From Pseudomonas solani (lineage in GTDB: Bacteria; Pseudomonadota; Gammaproteobacteria; Pseudomonadales; Pseudomonadaceae), in contig NZ_AP023081.1 of the NCBI RefSeq assembly GCF_026072635.1, forward strand, positions 5,700,501-5,764,500: a stretch of 64,000 bases of DNA. Reading direction: 5' to 3'. The position numbers and the translations under genes are program-made. Below are positions 59,825 to 64,000 of this stretch, one piece after another (positions within the stretch are counted from its first letter, which is position 1; each line of letters opens with the position of its first letter). The notes beneath the pieces were generated by a model. It was given only the letters and a program-made list of their open reading frames with translations, did no database searches and was not told where the DNA came from.

Positions 59825-60712
59825 ATGAACCAGGCCAAAGACGGCAAGACACCGGGGTTGTCCGCCCGGGAGAAACAGGACGTCGACGAAAACCAGCCAC
59901 CCCGGGCCGCCGTCCTTCACGAGATCATCCGCACCCAGGGCGACCAGGAGCTGGAGCGCAACGCCGCTGCGCTCTGGTGGTCGGCCCTGGCCGCCGGGCT
60001 GACCATGGGCCTGTCGCTGATGGCCATGGGGCTGTTCAACGCGCGCCTGCCCGCTGGCGAGGCGAGCAAGGTGATCGCCAGCCTCGGCTACTCCGCAGGC
60101 TTCCTCGCGGTGATCCTGGCGCGCCAGCAACTGTTCACCGAGAACACCCTCACCGCCGTGCTGCCGGTGATGAGCAAACCCACCCTGAACAACGTCGGGC
60201 GCCTGCTGCGCCTGTGGAGCGTGGTGCTCGCCGGCAACCTGGCCGGCACCCTGCTGGTGGCCTGGGTGATGCTGCGCCTGCCGATCTTCGATGCCGCCAC
60301 CGATGCCGCCTTCCTCGACATCGGCCGCAAGGTGATGGAGAACGACGTCAACCAGATGTTCGCCAAGGGCATCGTCTCCGGCTGGATGATCGCCACCATG
60401 GTCTGGATGATCCCCTCCCAGGAAAGCGCCAAGCTGTGGATCATCATCCTCATCACCTACCTGATGGCCCTGGGCGACTTCACCCACATCGTGGTCGGCT
60501 CGGCCGAGGTCTCCTACCTGGTGTTCGCCGGGCACCTGGACTGGCGCGAATTCTGGCTGACCTTCGCCGGCCCCACCCTGGCCGGCAACATCGTCGGTGG
60601 CAGCCTGATCTTCGCCCTGATCAGCCACGCCCAGGTGCGCAGCGACGGCGACAGCCCCCGGCCCACCCGGGATACCGAGCCCGCGCCCCGGCGCAAGGAC
60701 ACCCGCCGCTGA
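59825..60712 (+). CDS. Formate/nitrite transporter (FNT) family channel, YfdC-like
   Basis: The 295-residue protein has a charged N-terminal extension of about 50 residues and then six helices of the FNT fold. Family features are visible in SALAAGLTMGLSLMAMGLF, LARQQLFTENTLTAVLP, GIVSGWMIATMVWMIP and LGDFTHIVVGSAEVSYLVFAG. It belongs to the YfdC-like group of unknown substrate rather than to FocA or NirC. Its tail is charged and probably cytoplasmic. Confidence 0.88.
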   Translation: MNQAKDGKTPGLSAREKQDVDENQPPRAAVLHEIIRTQGDQELERNAAALWWSALAAGLTMGLSLMAMGLFNARLPAGEASKVIASLGYSAGFLAVILARQQLFTENTLTAVLPVMSKPTLNNVGRLLRLWSVVLAGNLAGTLLVAWVMLRLPIFDAATDAAFLDIGRKVMENDVNQMFAKGIVSGWMIATMVWMIPSQESAKLWIIILITYLMALGDFTHIVVGSAEVSYLVFAGHLDWREFWLTFAGPTLAGNIVGGSLIFALISHAQVRSDGDSPRPTRDTEPAPRRKDTRR

Positions 60713-60792
60713 ACGGTTGTCGATCCGCCGCCACGCCAGACGACCAGGGGCATGCCGGCTATCCTCGAACCGGCCCGCACTGGAGAACCGCC

Positions 60793-61293
60793 ATGCCCAT
60801 CCGCCCACGCATCACCCCCTGCCTGTGGTTCGACCACCAGGCCGAAGCCGCCGTCGATTTCTACATCGGCATCTTCCCCGACTCGCGGATCACCGCCGTC
60901 ACCCGCTACGGCGAAGCCGGCAAGGAAATCCACGGCCGCCCCGCCGGCAGCGTGCTGACCCTGGCCTTCGAGCTGGACGGCCAGGCCTTCACCGCCCTCA
61001 ACGGCGGCCCGGTGTTCCAGTTCAACGAAGCCCTCTCGCTGCAGGTGGATTGCCGCGACCAGGCCGAGGTCGACCACTACTGGAACGCACTGGGTGCCGG
61101 CGGCCCGGTGGAAGCCCAGCAATGCGGCTGGCTCAAGGACAGGTTCGGGCTGTCCTGGCAGATCGTGCCCCAGGTGCTGCCCACCATGCTGCAGGCGCCG
61201 GACGCGGTGAAATCCCAACGCGCCTTCCAGGCCATGCTGGGCATGAAGAAGCTGGATATCGCCGCCCTGCAGCAGGCCTTCGACGGCCGCTGA
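60793..61293 (+). CDS. VOC-family protein (PhnB/glyoxalase-like)
   Basis: The 166-residue protein has the vicinal-oxygen-chelate fold seen in 3-demethylubiquinone methyltransferase-like and PhnB proteins: TPCLWFDHQAEAAVDFYIGIFPDS, FTALNGGPVFQFNEALSLQVDC and WQIVPQVLPTML. No known PhnB partners are adjacent. The start at 60793 has TGGAGAACC upstream. Function unknown. Confidence 0.82.
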   Translation: MPIRPRITPCLWFDHQAEAAVDFYIGIFPDSRITAVTRYGEAGKEIHGRPAGSVLTLAFELDGQAFTALNGGPVFQFNEALSLQVDCRDQAEVDHYWNALGAGGPVEAQQCGWLKDRFGLSWQIVPQVLPTMLQAPDAVKSQRAFQAMLGMKKLDIAALQQAFDGR

Positions 61294-61380
61294 GCGGAGC
61301 GAACGGCGCCTGGATCCCCACGGGACGGGGCCTCCAGGCGATGGCGAGGGTGCGGGACTCGATCGCTAGCCGGCACCAAT

Positions 61381-61399
61381 AAAACTGATTATCATTTGC
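61381..61399 (+). promoter_or_regulatory. Fur box upstream of the iron-type sigma factor gene
   Basis: AAAACTGATTATCATTTGC matches 13 of 19 positions of the Fur consensus GATAATGATAATCATTATC, with the central TGATTATCATT intact. It lies 28 bp upstream of the sigma-factor start. Fur would repress the operon when iron is plentiful. Confidence 0.7.
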
Positions 61400-61426
61400 G
61401 CCATTTTCCAGTGGCCGGATGCTGCA

Positions 61427-61948
61427 GTGACCTCCTCCAACCTCGACAGCGTATTCCTCGCCCAGCGCATGCCCCTGCTGCGTACCCTGGCCAGGATGGT
61501 GAAGAACCCCAGCGTCGCCGAGGACCTGGTGCAGGAGACCTACCTGCGCGTCGCCCGCACCCTGGCCGAACGCCCCATCGACCACCTCGAACCCTTCCTC
61601 TTCCAGACCGGCCGCAACCTGGCCCTCGACCACCTGCGGCACATGCGCATGCAATCGCGCACGCTGATGGACGATGTGCCCGACGACGTCATCCAGGCCG
61701 TTGCCGCACCCATCTCCTCGGCCGAGGACGGGCTCCACGCGGAGAAGCTCCTGCAGCGCCTGGGCAGCACCCTGTCCCAGCTGACCCAGCGCCAGCAGCG
61801 CATCTTCATCCTCAGCCGCCTGCACGGGCATGGCTACGCGGAGATCGCCGAAGAGCTGGATGTGTCGCCCAGCACGGTGCAAAAGGAACTCAAGCTGATC
61901 ATGGCGATCTGCATGAACCTGCTCAGCCGCCTGGATCCGCCGACATGA
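61427..61948 (+). CDS. ECF sigma factor of the iron-uptake (FecI) type
   Basis: The 173-residue protein has sigma-2 (LLRTLARMVKNPSVAEDLVQETYLRVAR) and sigma-4 (LPQR-type helix, AEIAEELDVSPSTVQKELK) regions. It starts at a GTG (61427). The next gene, overlapping by ATGA, encodes the FecR-type anti-sigma protein, and a TonB receptor gene with a signalling domain follows. Together they form a cell-surface signalling system. The Fur box fits repression by iron. Confidence 0.92.
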   Translation: MTSSNLDSVFLAQRMPLLRTLARMVKNPSVAEDLVQETYLRVARTLAERPIDHLEPFLFQTGRNLALDHLRHMRMQSRTLMDDVPDDVIQAVAAPISSAEDGLHAEKLLQRLGSTLSQLTQRQQRIFILSRLHGHGYAEIAEELDVSPSTVQKELKLIMAICMNLLSRLDPPT

Positions 61949-62967
61949 AGGACTTCCGCTCGGCCTCGGGTTCGACAAGAATAGGCGCCCCCGAATCCGA
62001 GGTAGGCGCCGTGCCCCAGCCCGATCCCGTTCCGCCCGCAGCCGGCCCCGGTGCCGACGACGCGCGCCTGGGCGAAGCGCTGGACTGGCTGATCCTCCTC
62101 GACAACGCCGACGCCGAATGCCGCGCCCGCTTCGAGGCCTGGATGGCCGCCTCGCCGGACAACGCCCTGGCCTTCCGCCTGGCCCAGAGCCTCTGGCAAT
62201 CGCCGCTGCTCACCGCCGCCGCCGCTCGCCTCGACCGTGAACACAAGCGCCCGGTCCGCCGCGCCCTGCTCAAGCCCCTGGCCGCAGCCGCCGTGCTGCT
62301 CCTGGCGGTGGGCGTGGGCCTGCAGAGCGACCTGCTGCTGCGCCTGCGCGCCGACCACCTCACCGAGGTCGGCCAGCGCCAGAACCTGGAGCTCGCCGAC
62401 GGCTCGCGCATCCTGCTCAATACCGACACCGCCTTCTCCAGCCGCATCGATGACCAGCAACGCAGTGCCCGCCTCTACCAGGGCGAGGCCTACTTCGACG
62501 TCGCCCACGACCGCAGCCGCCCCTTCGAGGTGGACGCCGGCCCGGTGCAGGTCTCGGTGCGCGGCACCGCCTTCGCCGTGCGCTACCTGGGTGACGAGGC
62601 CGAAGTCAGCGTCGAGCGCGGCGAAGTCGACCTGCGCTCGCGGGAAGACAACGCCCGCGTCAGCCTCAGCGCCGGCGACAGCATCCGCATCGGGCCCGCC
62701 GGCTTCGGTGACCGCCGCCACGGCCAGGCCGACCAGCTGGCCTGGGTCAAGGGCCGCCTGGTGTTCGAAGACTGCCCCATGCGCGAAGTGCTGGCCGAGC
62801 TGCGCCGCTACTACCCGGGCTGGATCATCAGCACCGACGAGCGCCTGGGCGAGCGCACCGTCACCGGCAACTACCGCCTGGACGACCCCCTGGGCGTGGT
62901 GCGCTCCCTCGCCCACATCACCTCGGCCAAGCTCCACGAATTCCCTGCACTGGTCATCCTCGACTGA
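61945..62967 (+). CDS. FecR-family anti-sigma/sigma-regulator protein
   Basis: The 340-residue protein has a cytoplasmic N-terminus of about 100 residues with the FecR motif (DWLILLDNADAECRARFEAWMAASP), one membrane helix (PLAAAAVLLLAVGVG, about residues 112-128) and a periplasmic FecR domain (ADGSRILLNTDTAF, ARLYQGEAYFDVAHD). It passes the signal from the receptor to the sigma factor. The N-terminal Pro-rich insert of 35 residues before the motif is longer than usual. Confidence 0.92.
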   Translation: MKDFRSASGSTRIGAPESEVGAVPQPDPVPPAAGPGADDARLGEALDWLILLDNADAECRARFEAWMAASPDNALAFRLAQSLWQSPLLTAAAARLDREHKRPVRRALLKPLAAAAVLLLAVGVGLQSDLLLRLRADHLTEVGQRQNLELADGSRILLNTDTAFSSRIDDQQRSARLYQGEAYFDVAHDRSRPFEVDAGPVQVSVRGTAFAVRYLGDEAEVSVERGEVDLRSREDNARVSLSAGDSIRIGPAGFGDRRHGQADQLAWVKGRLVFEDCPMREVLAELRRYYPGWIISTDERLGERTVTGNYRLDDPLGVVRSLAHITSAKLHEFPALVILD

Positions 62968-63307
62968 GTGGGCGGGCCGGTTCAGCCGCGCCCACCCCGC
63001 GCCTCTCCTTCCAACCCCTGCTGAATCGTGCCTGGCCCAGGGCTGCCTCGGGCTAGCCGGTCACTCCGTTGGTGGATGAACAGAGCGTCATCCACCCTAC
63101 GCGCCATGAGTTCGAGTTCACCAGGGCGCAGCCCTGTTACCGGCTCGGAGGCCTCGCCCGACACGCGCCTACGGGCCTTGTCACCCCCCGTCGGAATAAC
63201 CCCGACATTATTTTTACGCGATTGCGTTTTCTCGTTCGTCTAGTCAAAAGCCAATGACACTGATTCGCATTAGAAATGCGATTAACGGACCGAAGAGAGC
63301 CGCTCCC
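62968..63307. promoter_or_regulatory. Intergenic region upstream of the TonB receptor gene, with REP and dyad
   Basis: It holds the fourth copy of the 26-nt hairpin (63071-63096). A perfect 7-bp inverted repeat TCGCATT-AGA-AATGCGA lies at 63265-63281, about 27 bp before the receptor start, beside an AT-rich stretch with TTTTTACGCG near 63210. The dyad may be a Fur-type or other operator, or the target of the sigma factor. Confidence 0.55.
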
Positions 63308-64000
63308 ATGACCACCCGCTCAAACCGCCCCACCCTGCGCCTGTCCGCCCCCACCGGCGTGTCGCTGCTGGCCCTGTCCATCGCCCTGGGCAGCCTGCCC
63401 GTCGGCATCGCCCAGGCCGCCGAAACCGGTGCTGCGCCGACCCAGCTGGCCAGCCAGAGCGGTTACAGCTTCGCCATCGCCCGCCAGCCCCTGGTGGAAG
63501 CGCTCAACGCCTTCAGCGCCGTGAGCGGCTGGCAGGTCGGCCTCTCTTCCGATCTCGCCGCTGGCGTGCAGTCCCCCGGCGTCAATGGCCGCCTGCCGGC
63601 CGAACAGGCCCTGCAGCGCCTGCTGGCAGGCACCGGCCTGGAATACCGCGCCGTCGGCGAGCGCAGCGTGGTGCTGGTACGCACCCCGGCCAAGGGCCTG
63701 GCCATGGAGCTGAACCCCACCACCGTGACCGCCACCCGCCACGAGCAGAGCGCCAGCACCGTGCCGGTCACCGTCAGCGTGAAGAGCCGCCAACAGCTGG
63801 ACCGCAAGAACGTCAACAACATCCGCGACCTGGTGCGTGACGAGCCGGGCGTCTCCGTCGGCGGTGCCGGCCAGCGCGCCGGCACCAGCGGCTACAACAT
63901 CCGCGGCATCGACGGCGACCGCGTACTGACCCAGATCGACGGCGTCGAAGTGCCGGCCAGCTTCTTCTACGGCCCCTACGCCCAGACCCACCGCAATTAC
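63308..64000 (+). CDS. TonB-dependent receptor with STN signalling domain, heme-receptor type (cut by right edge)
   Basis: The visible 231 residues have a signal peptide (to about residue 38), an STN domain (FAIARQPLVEALNAFSAVSGWQV, about 52-125) and the start of the plug domain (LVRDEPGVSVGGAGQRAG, NIRGIDGDRVLTQIDGVEVP). The NIRGIDG-DRVLTQIDGVE and YGPYAQTH sequences resemble heme or haemoglobin receptors such as HasR or BhuR. The STN domain fits signalling to the FecR and sigma pair just upstream. The barrel lies outside the window. Confidence 0.88.
   Translation, partial: MTTRSNRPTLRLSAPTGVSLLALSIALGSLPVGIAQAAETGAAPTQLASQSGYSFAIARQPLVEALNAFSAVSGWQVGLSSDLAAGVQSPGVNGRLPAEQALQRLLAGTGLEYRAVGERSVVLVRTPAKGLAMELNPTTVTATRHEQSASTVPVTVSVKSRQQLDRKNVNNIRDLVRDEPGVSVGGAGQRAGTSGYNIRGIDGDRVLTQIDGVEVPASFFYGPYAQTHRNY

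Overview
The window is high-GC, densely coded DNA from a Pseudomonas. The evidence is the gene content: a LysR, 3-mercaptopropionate dioxygenase and rhodanese trio arranged like PA2601-PA2603 of P. aeruginosa, a TriABC-type pump with two fusion proteins, a COG-poor set of Pseudomonas-type small proteins, and several Pseudomonas REP families. The strain looks closer to the P. aeruginosa side of the genus than to P. fluorescens, but this is an inference from gene order only.

Layout. 0-3 kb: thiol dioxygenase and a four-domain rhodanese with a divergent LysR (cut by the left edge). 3-10.8 kb: a variable stretch, partly AT-richer, holding a Coq4-like protein plus fatty acid desaturase, two unknown proteins that each carry an R-x4-H HEPN-like motif, and a BRO-N antirepressor gene behind a C4-like antisense RNA. 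10.9-21.3 kb: an SDR protein, then a complete 2,4-diacetylphloroglucinol (DAPG) locus: phlA-C-B-D-E, the repressor phlF with two operator-like sites, the hydrolase phlG and its TetR regulator phlH, with an FAH/AraD1-family enzyme added at the operon end. Catalytic and zinc residues of PhlC and PhlG are all present.

21.4-33.5 kb: an EgtB-EgtD fusion for ergothioneine, several small unknown proteins, a triABC-like efflux operon, and a 162-bp tandem duplication next to REP hairpins. 33.6-38.7 kb: a MocR/PdxR-type regulator, a soluble CZB chemoreceptor, an isochorismatase-like hydrolase preceded by what looks like a threonine-codon attenuator, and a membrane protein. 38.7-42.1 kb: a 1162-residue SF1 helicase-PLD nuclease that fits the single-protein Mokosh type II (MkoC) architecture.

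42.3-55.4 kb: a 2-aminoethylphosphonate operon (ATPase, permease, phosphonatase PhnX, binding protein, FAD oxidoreductase) and a phosphonate-type LysR gene, separated by two divergent, paralogous pairs of a membrane-anchored protein and a secreted metzincin protease. 55.7-64 kb: a lipoprotein, a PPK2 kinase behind a three-repeat PHO box, a hemolysin-III family protein, GNAT, FNT-type channel and VOC proteins, and a Fur-boxed sigma/anti-sigma/TonB receptor system for iron, probably heme, cut by the right edge.

The strongest candidates for undescribed biology are the Thr attenuator (36.45-36.58 kb), the EgtBD fusion, the HEPN-like gene pair (6.7-9.7 kb), and the duplicated split protease loci. 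No rRNA, tRNA, CRISPR array or transposase was seen.
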